Assembly: GCA_031316155.1 (NCBI GenBank)
Contig: JALDRB010000007.1
Location: 186,001 to 250,000 of the forward strand
DNA length: 64,000 nucleotides
Origin: Candidatus Scalindua sp.
GTDB taxonomy: Bacteria; Planctomycetota; Brocadiia; Brocadiales; Scalinduaceae
Direction of reading: 5' to 3'
The position numbers and the translations under genes were made by a program. The notes below the pieces were generated by a model. That model searched no databases. It worked only from the letters and a program-made list of their open reading frames with translations, and was not told the DNA's origin. Positions 56,629 through 64,000 of the stretch are shown here, one piece after another; the stretch's first letter is position 1; every line of letters begins with the position of its first letter.

Positions 56629-58056
56629 TTATTTTTTAAGAGTGTCAACGATCACAAAGGAACCCCAACATAACCATAAGCCTAAACAAAAATATTTCAG
56701 CACCTGAATGACAAACATTGTAAAGAATTTTTTGTCCTCTGGGGTTATAAAATGAAATATGACTAAAATAAAAATCATTCCGAGAATGCCTATTAGTGTC
56801 CGTATTACCTTTTGACCAAAACCAAAAGAAAGAGGTTTGGAATATATTCTTTTTCCACTGAAAACAATTCCGCACAGCACACCATACCATAAAGCTATAA
56901 TACCTACCGTAACAGGATGAAACCATAATCGTATGCTCAAGAATGCTACGCAGACAAAAATACCCCAAGAGAAACTTTGTCCAATAGAGAAAGAATGAAC
57001 TGCTTTACGTGATGCTAAAATATAATATACAGAAACAATTATAGCACCAAAAAACCACCCCCCAACGACATCATGAGGGTAATGCACACCAAGATATATA
57101 CGTGATAAACCGACTAATAGAATGATTGTAATAAGAATCAGTTTTATCCAATCGGACCTTGCTCTCCAGAAAAAATACCCCCAGAAGACGGTAGCAAGTT
57201 GAGCATGGCCACTTGGAAATCCGAAGCCAATACCTTTCGACAACTGTATAGAAGGAAGAATTTCAAAAGGCCTTGGCAAACCAAAGGTGCCTTTCAATAT
57301 GAAGTTTATAAGAGAGGAAACAAGGATAAGAAACAAAAGCTCCTTTCCCTGCTTCCCGGGTGTACAAAGAAGAAAGTACGGAACTGCAAGAAAAATAAAC
57401 TGAGATCCCAGAGAAGAAAAAATATGAGAAAATATTTTTATAATTTTAGCGTCAAATTTTTGAAAACCACTAATAATCCTTGTGCCTAAATATTCTATCT
57501 TATTCATACAACGTAAAGGTTTTTCTAAGATTAGTAAATTACTAGAAATCTTCTCCTCTTCTGCGAATAATTTTTGGATAATCTTCAGTTGAGAAGGGAA
57601 GCGGAAGTCTTTTTCCTTAGAGAGCATTGGATTAATCAGGAGAATCCTTTCTATCTCATTTCGGGATGCATTTAAATGGGGGATTCGATAAAATAGTTTA
57701 CCTTTTGGAAACTGCATTTTAATTGCAGAAACTATATTGACCGGCTCACATTGGAACAGAACATAATCAGGTGTTCTCATCAGCTCTTTGCCAACCGTTA
57801 CCAAAATACCCGTTTCTTCAAGGGTTTTTCTCCTGGCCGTTTCTTCTAAGGATTCATTCTTCTTTTGAACTCCACCAGGGAGAGAGAGTTTTTTTGACCA
57901 AACATCTTTTACAACAATAATGCCATTTCCCAGTTTTATAAAACTCTCTGCAGCATGAGGTTGGTCTGGTATATTGTTCTTTATACAGCCGCTAAAAGCC
58001 GTCACAAGGATAATCATTATAATTTTCCATGGAAACAATTTTTGTATCTCTTTCAT
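56629..58056 (-). CDS. NUDIX hydrolase / PAP2 phosphatase fusion
   Basis: This 475-residue two-domain protein begins with a lipobox-like signal (MIILVTAFSGC), then a NUDIX domain whose box reads GVQKKNESLEETARRKTLEETGI. The G, E and EExG are kept, but the catalytic REUxEE has Lys in place of the first Glu after Arg. The C-terminal half is a membrane PAP2 phosphatase with all three motifs: KGTFGLPRP, FPSGHA and SRIYLGVHYPHD. It probably dephosphorylates lipid pyrophosphates such as undecaprenyl diphosphate. The start at 58056 is chosen over an upstream TTG because it places the signal at the N terminus. Confidence 0.82.
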   Translation of the reverse strand: MKEIQKLFPWKIIMIILVTAFSGCIKNNIPDQPHAAESFIKLGNGIIVVKDVWSKKLSLPGGVQKKNESLEETARRKTLEETGILVTVGKELMRTPDYVLFQCEPVNIVSAIKMQFPKGKLFYRIPHLNASRNEIERILLINPMLSKEKDFRFPSQLKIIQKLFAEEEKISSNLLILEKPLRCMNKIEYLGTRIISGFQKFDAKIIKIFSHIFSSLGSQFIFLAVPYFLLCTPGKQGKELLFLILVSSLINFILKGTFGLPRPFEILPSIQLSKGIGFGFPSGHAQLATVFWGYFFWRARSDWIKLILITIILLVGLSRIYLGVHYPHDVVGGWFFGAIIVSVYYILASRKAVHSFSIGQSFSWGIFVCVAFLSIRLWFHPVTVGIIALWYGVLCGIVFSGKRIYSKPLSFGFGQKVIRTLIGILGMIFILVIFHFITPEDKKFFTMFVIQVLKYFCLGLWLCWGSFVIVDTLKK

Positions 58057-58403
58057 AAGCCGCTGTCTAATATAAGAAAAGTGTGGGAGACGATGAGAAA
58101 CCAACTTTTATTCCGCTACCGAGAGAGGGAATGCAAAAAATTTTGTCTCAAGGGATAATCACAAAAGTGTGTTAAACAAATCGTGAAAAGTGGAGTAGTG
58201 TCTGTTTTTCAAACCTCCTCTTGACCGCATATATTTGTTGGCTTTGTATATTGTTTTTTTCTTTGAAACAAAAGTTACTTGATTCTGCAATTTTGTAAGA
58301 TGCTATCTTATATCTTTCTACAATCTAATGGAAACTTAATCCCGCTTCAGTGTGCACAATGAGTTAAGCGTTGCAAGAGACAATGATTAAAAAAACTCTT
58401 ACA

Positions 58404-58769
58404 TTATATATCATCCTTAATACCTTTTGATTTCGCTTTTACCACCCCGAACCACATATTACCTTCAATATCCCTGTGTATCCAGATATTAATTCTTCCC
58501 GTAGCAACATACCCCATCATTTCACTGAAGTTCTCTATAGCAAATTCAGGAAACTCTTCGTCTTCTATTTCATTTAACCCAAGTGCGCGATAGCCACGGC
58601 TAATACGAATAGAATAGAGAGGTTCTTTGCTGTGAATGGATTTAAAATGGAGACCTGGGTGGTTGGGATTGTTATTTCATGCTTTATATGCTTTAATAGC
58701 CTGGTTCCGGACAGTTTCTGGAAGTAAATCAAAGAGTGTCCAAAACTCTTTTGTTGTGCGGGATATCAT
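58404..58769 (-). pseudogene. RelE/ParE-like toxin interrupted by an in-frame TGA
   Basis: The frame encodes SRTTKEFWTLFDLLPETVRN and then a TGA at 58679-58677 where Trp (TGG) is expected. It continues with NNPNHPGLHFKSIHSKEPLY, SIRISRGYRALG and a C-terminal tail ending AKSKGIKDD, so the frame is otherwise open for 122 codons. The segment up to RALG is typical of the RelE/ParE toxin fold. It starts in a 4-base overlap with the antitoxin stop. The stop probably inactivates the toxin. The unusual tail recurs as a decayed copy near 54380-54490. Confidence 0.65.
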
Positions 58770-58990
58770 TTTTTCCTGGAGGCAGGATCAGATGGGAGCG
58801 TTTTTCCTTTTTCAGACTCATTGCGAACTTTTGCTGCAAGTTTCGAGAGTGAATCCTGAGAATTGGCAAATGCTGTTTTCCATTTCTTTTCATCTTTTAA
58901 TTCTTCCAATATGATTGCCGCAATGGCATCCTGAGATGATTCTGGTAGTTTTGAGGCTTGGTTGAATGCTTTTTCTAAGAGTTTAGTCAT
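58766..58990 (-). CDS. Antitoxin of a RelE/ParE-type pair
   Basis: This 74-residue protein begins KLLEKAFNQASKLPESSQDA, has IAAIILEELKDEKKW and FANSQDSLSKLAAKV, and matches the small helical antitoxins that precede RelE/ParE toxins. It sits directly before the toxin with a 4-base ATGA overlap and overlaps the preceding gene by 8 bases. With a broken toxin it is presumably a relic that may still bind its operator. Confidence 0.72.
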   Translation of the reverse strand: MTKLLEKAFNQASKLPESSQDAIAAIILEELKDEKKWKTAFANSQDSLSKLAAKVRNESEKGKTLPSDPASRKK

Positions 58991-59288
58991 CAGTACGTTT
59001 ACTCTCCCCGGTTTGGGCTGTGCTGAAATCCTCTAATACTTTACCCTCCAGCTCTTTGAGTGATGTGTCTAAACTTCTCGGTACTCCTTCTCTCATAAGG
59101 CTCGTAAATGTAATACCTGCAAAGATTTCTGTGTCAAGCTTCTTGTAGATTAAAGATATGAATTTGTAAGCTCTATTGACTATATCTAAAGGGATCTGGT
59201 TCTTGAGATCAGCGGCCATGATACTACAGATAAGCTTGATTACGTTGTTGGGATTCGGATTGGATGAGAGGGTGTTGAGATTCTGCAT
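58983..59288 (-). CDS. Hypothetical protein upstream of antitoxin
   Basis: This 101-residue, mostly helical protein (NVIKLICSIMAADLKNQIPL, IVNRAYKFISLIYKKLD) has no recognised domain. It overlaps the antitoxin start, so it may be part of that operon or a chance frame. Composition is protein-like, but the ribosome-binding site is weak. Confidence 0.45.
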   Translation of the reverse strand: MQNLNTLSSNPNPNNVIKLICSIMAADLKNQIPLDIVNRAYKFISLIYKKLDTEIFAGITFTSLMREGVPRSLDTSLKELEGKVLEDFSTAQTGESKRTDD

Positions 59289-59540
59289 GACTTACCATAG
59301 CTCAGGGTAGTGAATATAACATTGATTTCCCCCCAGCCTAGCCATAGGCTTTCCTCCTGTTAAATTTGCTTATATACCATAATACACAAGGATATAAACA
59401 TTTATGTGTGTCAATGGTGCTTTGGTTATGATTCTGTTATTAATTGAAAGAGAATTGTAAGTTTTGATATAGTTTAAGGTGGGTCTTAAGTGGTGCATTC
59501 AGGTGGATAAATATTTTTCTGGTTGTCATACTCTGTCGTA

Positions 59541-59569
59541 TTGACAAATGAAATAGTTTAGTGTAATAT
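59541..59569 (+). promoter_or_regulatory. Orphan promoter related to the ncRNA promoters
   Basis: TTGACA (59541-59546) and TAATAT (59564-59569) have a 17-base spacer. The preceding TTGTCATACTCTGTC matches the sequence before the promoter at 37854. Downstream I do not see the structured RNA or a gene. Confidence 0.55.
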
Positions 59570-59672
59570 TCTCGTCGTTGGAGTACGGTATATCCATATC
59601 ATAAAAGGACATAGAGTACGCCGTCGACATTAATGAGCATAACACCATATTCCTGTTATACTCTGTACTGTT

Positions 59673-59785
59673 TATACTCATTTCATAATAGTTTTCGGAT
59701 AAAATCCGAGTAAAAACGGAGCGAGTATAACTGCAACCAAGATTTGTTTTTCAGAAAAACCGAAAACCAAATCGGTTTTAGTATA
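59673..59785. repeat. MITE-like repeat, inverted orientation
   Basis: This 113-bp copy of the TATACT/AGTATA family begins TATACTCATTTCATAATAG, has GGATAAAATCCGAG after the left end, and ends ATCGGTTTTAGTATA. The GC palindrome is absent. Confidence 0.78.
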
Positions 59786-59811
59786 CCTGCATGGTAAACT
59801 ACACATTCCAT

Positions 59812-59970
59812 CAGCAGTGTCCGGTTAGGTTTTTACTGTTTATTGCCTCATTAGTTGTCATTCCCGCACGTTTTTATAGAATCCAGGAAGAACGTGAGCT
59901 TATGGATACCCGACAAAGCATTCAGGTATAACAAAAGCAGTGAAAGCAAAAACCTAACCGGACACTGCTG
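59812..59970. mobile_element. MITE-like element with 23-bp terminal inverted repeats
   Basis: 59812-59834 and 59948-59970 are perfect inverted complements (outer end CAGCAGTGTCCGGTTAGG), bounding 159 bp with no coding capacity. The interior has TCATTCCCGC and GAATCCAGG phrases. The short words ACATT and CAT on both sides could be target duplication, but this is not clear. Confidence 0.75.
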
Positions 59971-60698
59971 ACATTTCATATCGTAATGCAGTCAGTTTTG
60001 AAAACATCTCTCAAAGATGTAATAGATCATACAATATAAAAAGTTACCAGTTGTTCATAAGGTCTTTAAAAAATATTTTTCCAATCTCATAAATCATAGA
60101 ATGTCTTGCAAGATATTGATTAAGGGCGTTTTTCATGTATATATGATCCGCCCGGATGACCCGATGGTCGGACGAGCAAGCACCAAATAAAAATTTCCAA
60201 TTAACAAGTAAATCACAGCAATCAAAACCAAAATTTTCAATAAATCGGTTTGATAATTCGAACATTGTAATTTGATATTTGTTTGGGATTTGTAAATTGA
60301 GATTTGTAATTTATTAACCCCATTTTTGGTTCTGGCTTGTGCAAGGTTAGGCCGTAGTTGTTCAAGTCTGTACTAAAAAATTTGTCTCAACGAGATACGT
60401 TGAAAGAAACACTTTTACACGGTTCAGCGTCTCAGACTCTTTCTATAATCGTACTGGAATCACATTCTCATATGCAGTTAAGGAGAGTCTGACCTTTTCT
60501 TTCTTTGTGAAACATATTTCATATACTGACTTTTAGAGATAAATTGATTGTGAAATGGGGGATAAGGAAAACGAGAAGTGTTTGTTTCAATTGGAATATG
60601 AAGGTGGCCCTAGGTCTTTTCTTAAATAGTAGAGGTAAGTTTATTAAATAATAAAGTATAAAAATATTGCCTTTATTTATAAATGATTACCAATTATC

Positions 60699-61325
60699 AT
60701 GAAATATTATGCCCATGATCTGCTGAAATCTTCCACTGAAGATATCATAAAGATATCACGTTCCCTTTTTGACGCTGCAGTTGACATGAATCCGCATCAA
60801 ATAGAAGCAGCCCTTTTCGCCTTGAAGTCACCTTTGTCAAAAGGTGTTGTCCTGGCTGATGAGGTTGGTTTGGGTAAAACAATCGAAGCGTCTATTGCGC
60901 TTTGCCAGTATTGGGCAGAACGTAAGCGAAAATTACTCGTTGTTTGTCCGGCATCTATCAGAAAACAATGGAGCATAGAGCTTGAAGAAAAATTTAATAT
61001 CCTATTATCAGGATGAATGTGATCGCCTGTTTCGCTGGACAGATGACCTGATCTCCTCTGCCGAGAAGGAATTAAAGGATACCAGGAACAGACTCCGTGC
61101 CTTGAACCGTCAGTTAAGACAATCGACATCCCTACAGGAGAAGCATGACGTCGAGGTAAAAATCAGGGAAACAGAAAAGATTCAACGCAGGCAGCGGCAG
61201 CAGATATTTGATGTAGAGGACGAAATAGAAGAAAACGTGATATACTGATTGACGCACTCAAGAAAAAGATGGAGCAGAAAACTGATTCCGAAACATTATT
61301 TATGATACGATGGAAGGTTGTTTAA
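60699..61325 (+). pseudogene. SNF2-family helicase, internally deleted and frameshifted
   Basis: The start is intact and encodes helicase motif I (VVLADEVGLGKTIEA) and motif Ia (LLVVCPASIRKQW). At about 61000 it jumps to the C-terminal coiled-coil region (YYQDECDRLFRW, then KELKDTRNRLRALNRQ), skipping roughly 800 residues. A further one-base loss near 61236 changes frame again; corrected, the end reads EEKRDILIDALKKKM to a stop at 61325. The protein cannot hydrolyse ATP productively because all later motifs are lost. It pairs with the methyltransferase fragment downstream. Confidence 0.82.
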
Positions 61326-61346
61326 CACAAGAGAGGCAATAAACAT

Positions 61347-62252
61347 ATGGAAACACAATATGAAAAATTGAAAAAGATTTTACGGCAGATGTTTCAGATG
61401 GATCAGGCTGATCTTGATTTCGGCATCTATCGTATCATGAATCAGAAGAGGGATGAAATAGAGCACTTTCTCGATAAAGAACTTCTGCCACAGGTAAAAG
61501 AAGAATTCTCAAAATACAAAAGCGTCGATGCAGGGGAAAAGCAGAAGGAGTTAGCCCGTTTGGAAAAGACAGTCAAGGAGAGCGGACTGAATCCTGATGA
61601 TTCTCCCAGAGTAAGAGAATTGCGTGAAGAGCTTGGAACATATGGTAATGAGGAGGCGCTTGTAAGTGAGGTCTTCTCACATCTGACTACCTTTTTCAGA
61701 CGTTACTATGATGACGGCGACTTCTTGAGCCTCCGGCGTTATAAAAAAGATACCTATGCGATACCCTACGAGGGAGAAGAGGTTAAACTCCACTGGGCAA
61801 ATGCTGATCAATACTACATAAAATCTTCTGAATATCTGAGGGATTACACATTCAGGATTGATGGTGACAAACGGGTGCATTTCAAGCTGGTTGACGCGAC
61901 CGAAGAGAAGGATAATGTTAAACAGGAACAGGGGAAAGAACGAAAGTTTAAACTCTGTGAGGAAGAACCGATTAAGATCGAAGAAAACGATTTGTATATT
62001 CAGTTTACGTATCTAACTGATAAGGCAAAGCAGACTGATCTGAATAAAAAGACAGTGGAATATGTTGATTCAAGAGATGGATATCTTATAAAGGAGGGCT
62101 ATCAGGATATGTTTATAAAAAAGCCGACTCCAAAGAATCCAAAACGAACGCTATTTGAGAAACACTTGAATGATTATACTGCCCGTTTTAATTTTGACTT
62201 CTTCATCCATTATCTCTGTTACAGAGCACTATCAAGTAAAATGGTGGGATAA
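61347..62252 (+). pseudogene. Type III-like site-specific DNA methyltransferase, N-terminal part only
   Basis: The 301-residue frame encodes the conserved N-terminal region of large adenine-specific methyltransferases (LRQMFQMDQADLDFGIYRIM, FFRRYYDDGDFLSLRRY, YYIKSSEYLRDYTF). It ends shortly after DYTARFNFDFFIHY, before the SAM-binding and DPPY motifs, with an unrelated tail. A short piece downstream (62215-62367, VKWWDKKLNKEDVEKHNVLF) belongs to something else. With the SNF2 fragment it is the remains of a helicase-methyltransferase restriction or defence module. Confidence 0.82.
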
Positions 62253-62448
62253 GAAACTTAATAAGGAAGATGTCGAAAAGCATAATGTATTGTTTCAGGA
62301 AGACAAAGCTACATACATTAAGAAAATGTTTGAACAAATTGTGAAAGTAAAGATCAGGGAAAAGAAATAAAGAAAGAATGCAGATCCGATAGTTTTTCAA
62401 TAGAAAACATATATTTCTCTTTAATAAAATCTAGAAAGGTGATAGTTG

Positions 62449-62733
62449 ATGAAAATTGATGAAACTGACATACATCATCATTTGAAGTATAGAATGTCAC
62501 AAAGAGGTATCAGTAAAGAGGAAATTGAAAATACATTTAATAAAGGATGGCCTGCTGATGATGCAAAAGAAGGGGTTAAAGGAAAGGTATTTGTATTTTC
62601 CTATAACAGTTATTGGGAAGGAAAATATTATGAAGAAAAAGAAATTACAGTTTATTATAAAATAAAAGAAGATAAGGTAATTTTTTTAACTGCCGAAGCA
62701 AGATACGGTAAAACTTTCATAAAAGGAGGGTAG
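62449..62733 (+). CDS. DUF4258-like protein (possible toxin)
   Basis: This 94-residue protein has HHHLKYRMSQRGISKEEIEN near the start and EITVYYKIKEDKVIFLTAEA, a pattern of the DUF4258 family, which is thought to have an RNase/RelE-like fold. AAAGGTGATAG precedes the ATG. The DUF2283 gene follows by 4 bases, and such pairs have been proposed as toxin-antitoxin systems. The function is unproved. Confidence 0.75.
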   Translation: MKIDETDIHHHLKYRMSQRGISKEEIENTFNKGWPADDAKEGVKGKVFVFSYNSYWEGKYYEEKEITVYYKIKEDKVIFLTAEARYGKTFIKGG

Positions 62734-62737
62734 TAAT

Positions 62738-62950
62738 ATGAAGATTGAGTATGATCCGGAAAGAGACCTTCTCTATTTATTTTTTGCAGCTTCTGATAAA
62801 AAGTCAGCGGAGACGGTAACCATTAAACCTGGAGTTCATGCTGATTTTGATAAGGAGGGGAAACTAATCGGCATTGAGATTATCGATGCTTCAGAGATAA
62901 TGGGTAAAAAAATTGAGTTTACCCTTCCGAAATTCACTGCGGTAGCATAA
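62738..62950 (+). CDS. DUF2283 protein (possible antitoxin)
   Basis: This 70-residue protein has the typical DUF2283 order: IEYDPERDLLYLFF, then VHADFDKEGKLIGIEIIDAS. GGAGGG overlaps the end of the DUF4258 gene and gives an excellent ribosome-binding site, so the two are translated together. It would be the antitoxin-like partner. Confidence 0.85.
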   Translation: MKIEYDPERDLLYLFFAASDKKSAETVTIKPGVHADFDKEGKLIGIEIIDASEIMGKKIEFTLPKFTAVA

Positions 62951-63036
62951 AGCGGATTCGTTGCATAGAGATGATCCGTCGTTCACTCCCGTAAGGTCAA
63001 ACACATGATTGACAGGCTGAGGAATGGTAATAAAAA

Positions 63037-63438
63037 ATGAGAGTCGAGAAGAAAACAGTTACCGGAATGAATAGATTTGTTATTCAGGAACACCATGCAT
63101 CACACCTTCACTGGGATTTCAGGCTGGAGCTGGACGGTGTGTTGAAGAACTGGGCAATTCCCAAAAAACCCGGCGAAATTCCCGGAAAGAAATATCTGGC
63201 AATTCAGGTGGAAGATCATGACGTAGATTACATCGACTTTGAAGGTGAGATTGAGGAAGGCAATTATGGAGCCGGTAAGGTTTCTATCTGGGATACTGGT
63301 ACGTATGATTTACTGGAGAGGTCGGAGAATAAGGTGCTTTTTACGATTCATGGTAGAAAATTGAAGGGAAATTTCTGTCTGGTTAAGTTTCCAAAGGCCG
63401 GAGAGAAGCAATGGTTGTTCTTCAGAAAAAAAACGTAA
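63037..63438 (+). CDS. Stand-alone DNA ligase D-type 3'-phosphoesterase
   Basis: This 133-residue protein equals only the phosphoesterase domain of LigD, which trims 3' ends during non-homologous end joining. Active-site motif FVIQEHHASHLHWDFRLEL, with His/His/Asp, is complete, and so is KNWAIPKKPGE and GNYGAGKVSIWDTG. No ligase, polymerase or Ku gene lies beside it in the window. Solo PE proteins are known in some bacteria and archaea. Confidence 0.88.
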   Translation: MRVEKKTVTGMNRFVIQEHHASHLHWDFRLELDGVLKNWAIPKKPGEIPGKKYLAIQVEDHDVDYIDFEGEIEEGNYGAGKVSIWDTGTYDLLERSENKVLFTIHGRKLKGNFCLVKFPKAGEKQWLFFRKKT

Positions 63439-63769
63439 AGAGGCTGGCACAAAGATATCGACCGGTAACGGAGAATCAACGATGCTGGTTGTTAATAAGA
63501 AATTCCTCTTTAGCCTTGTTGACAGTGACGATGCTACGAAGTGATGAGGAATGGAAAACCTGAGGTAACGGTATCACATCTTGAATAGTGAATAGTGAAT
63601 AGTGAATAGTGTTAAAAGGTTGGGAAATCTTGACCATCATTATTGGATTACTCTCATTTCAAACAAATTAGAAATTTTAGGATTTAAATATCCCATAGAC
63701 CGGAAAGACAACCAGGTTTTATTACTGACCTCAAATAACCTTGAAAGATAAAAGAGGGTTACCTATACT
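63439..63769. repeat. Gap with 7-bp tandem repeat
   Basis: Four tandem TGAATAG units occupy 63582-63609. No gene is supported in this stretch. Confidence 0.6.
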
Positions 63770-63934
63770 ATGTGCGGATGTTATGTTATATCTCGTAGGG
63801 ATACAGCACTTGCAAAACGCAAACCCCTTCGTGCGGTATTTCATGACAGCTCATACGAAAACGACAGCGTAAAGATCAATGTGGAGCAGATCTTTAAACT
63901 CATGTCTCCGGGTACTGAAGTGAAATCTATTTAA
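63770..63934 (+). CDS. Short SRAP-like N terminus, probably truncated
   Basis: The 54-residue frame begins MCGCYVISRRDTALAKRKPL. Cys2 after Met is the hallmark of SRAP (YedK/HMCES) proteins that cross-link abasic DNA, but the usual third-residue pattern MCGR is not exact and the domain should be about 220 residues. It may be a decayed start of such a gene. The evidence is weak. Confidence 0.3.
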   Translation: MCGCYVISRRDTALAKRKPLRAVFHDSSYENDSVKINVEQIFKLMSPGTEVKSI

Positions 63935-64000
63935 AGGTAACCACGGAACACCTGCCCGAATAGATCGTTCAGGCGGGCACGGAATGCACGGAAAAAAGTA

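Larger units (their letters stand above)
59289..60698. repeat. Repeat-rich, gene-free region
   Basis: This 1.4-kb stretch holds no convincing gene. It contains a promoter-like site (59541-59569), two mobile-type repeats (59673-59785 and 59812-59970), a phrase at 60316-60356 related to 36441-36480, and at 60505-60625 a copy of the sequence at 40291-40445. A 73-residue minus-strand frame at 60044-60265 is not considered a gene. Confidence 0.6.

Noticed and set aside
60044..60265. A 73-residue minus-strand frame
   Set aside because: It lies in repeat-rich DNA and begins in a low-complexity stretch with no ribosome-binding site.

Overview
The window looks like a low-G+C, Gram-negative, sulfur/iron-rich anaerobe. 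Supporting features are PEP-CTERM sorting signals, several B12-type radical SAM enzymes, a MetF gene paired with an iron-sulfur flavoprotein ending in an MvhD-like domain (Wood-Ljungdahl type chemistry), MlaC-type and flagellar-rod-type proteins, and many degraded genes among small repeats. An anammox planctomycete (Brocadiales, Scalindua-like) fits best. That is an inference from gene content; there is no marker rRNA in the window.

Positions 1-30,233 hold one long plus-strand surface-polysaccharide cluster. It contains an SDR, two tandem B12-type radical SAM enzymes, a sulfotransferase, two paralogous GT2 glycosyltransferases (one fused to a PilZ domain), an ABC polysaccharide exporter (permease and ATPase, the ATPase frameshifted at Walker A), methyltransferases, another radical SAM enzyme and a split transketolase. 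These are followed by a GDP-heptose-type kinase and nucleotidyltransferase, a third B12-type radical SAM gene (frameshifted), a ColD-like 3-dehydratase with a GDP-fucose/colitose synthase-like reductase, further glycosyltransferases, the initiating undecaprenyl-phosphate sugar-phosphate transferase and an EamA transporter. The activated sugars appear to be mainly GDP-linked (heptose and fucose/colitose types). A small C-terminal module with a YYG(I/V)(P/S)H..LG-like core recurs on three unrelated enzymes of this cluster.

Positions 30,324-34,663 are on the minus strand: metF, an overlapping GltD-like/ferredoxin/MvhD fusion with a good sigma-70 promoter, and a separate glycosyltransferase.

Positions 34.7-64 kb are gene-poor accessory DNA. 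They contain a stand-alone PilZ protein, a tRNA(CAU), two MlaC-like proteins and a receiver-only regulator. The regulator lies between two copies of a roughly 225-nt structured non-coding RNA candidate, each with its own promoter. The region also has a PAS histidine kinase, a NUDIX-PAP2 fusion, small secreted proteins, broken PEP-CTERM genes, a toxin-antitoxin pair with a nonsense-mutated toxin, a decayed SNF2 helicase/DNA methyltransferase module, a DUF4258/DUF2283 pair and a stand-alone LigD-type phosphoesterase. A dispersed MITE-like family with TATACT...AGTATA ends has at least eight copies in the window, and a second MITE-like element has 23-bp terminal inverted repeats. The density of remnants suggests a tolerant, recombining region.
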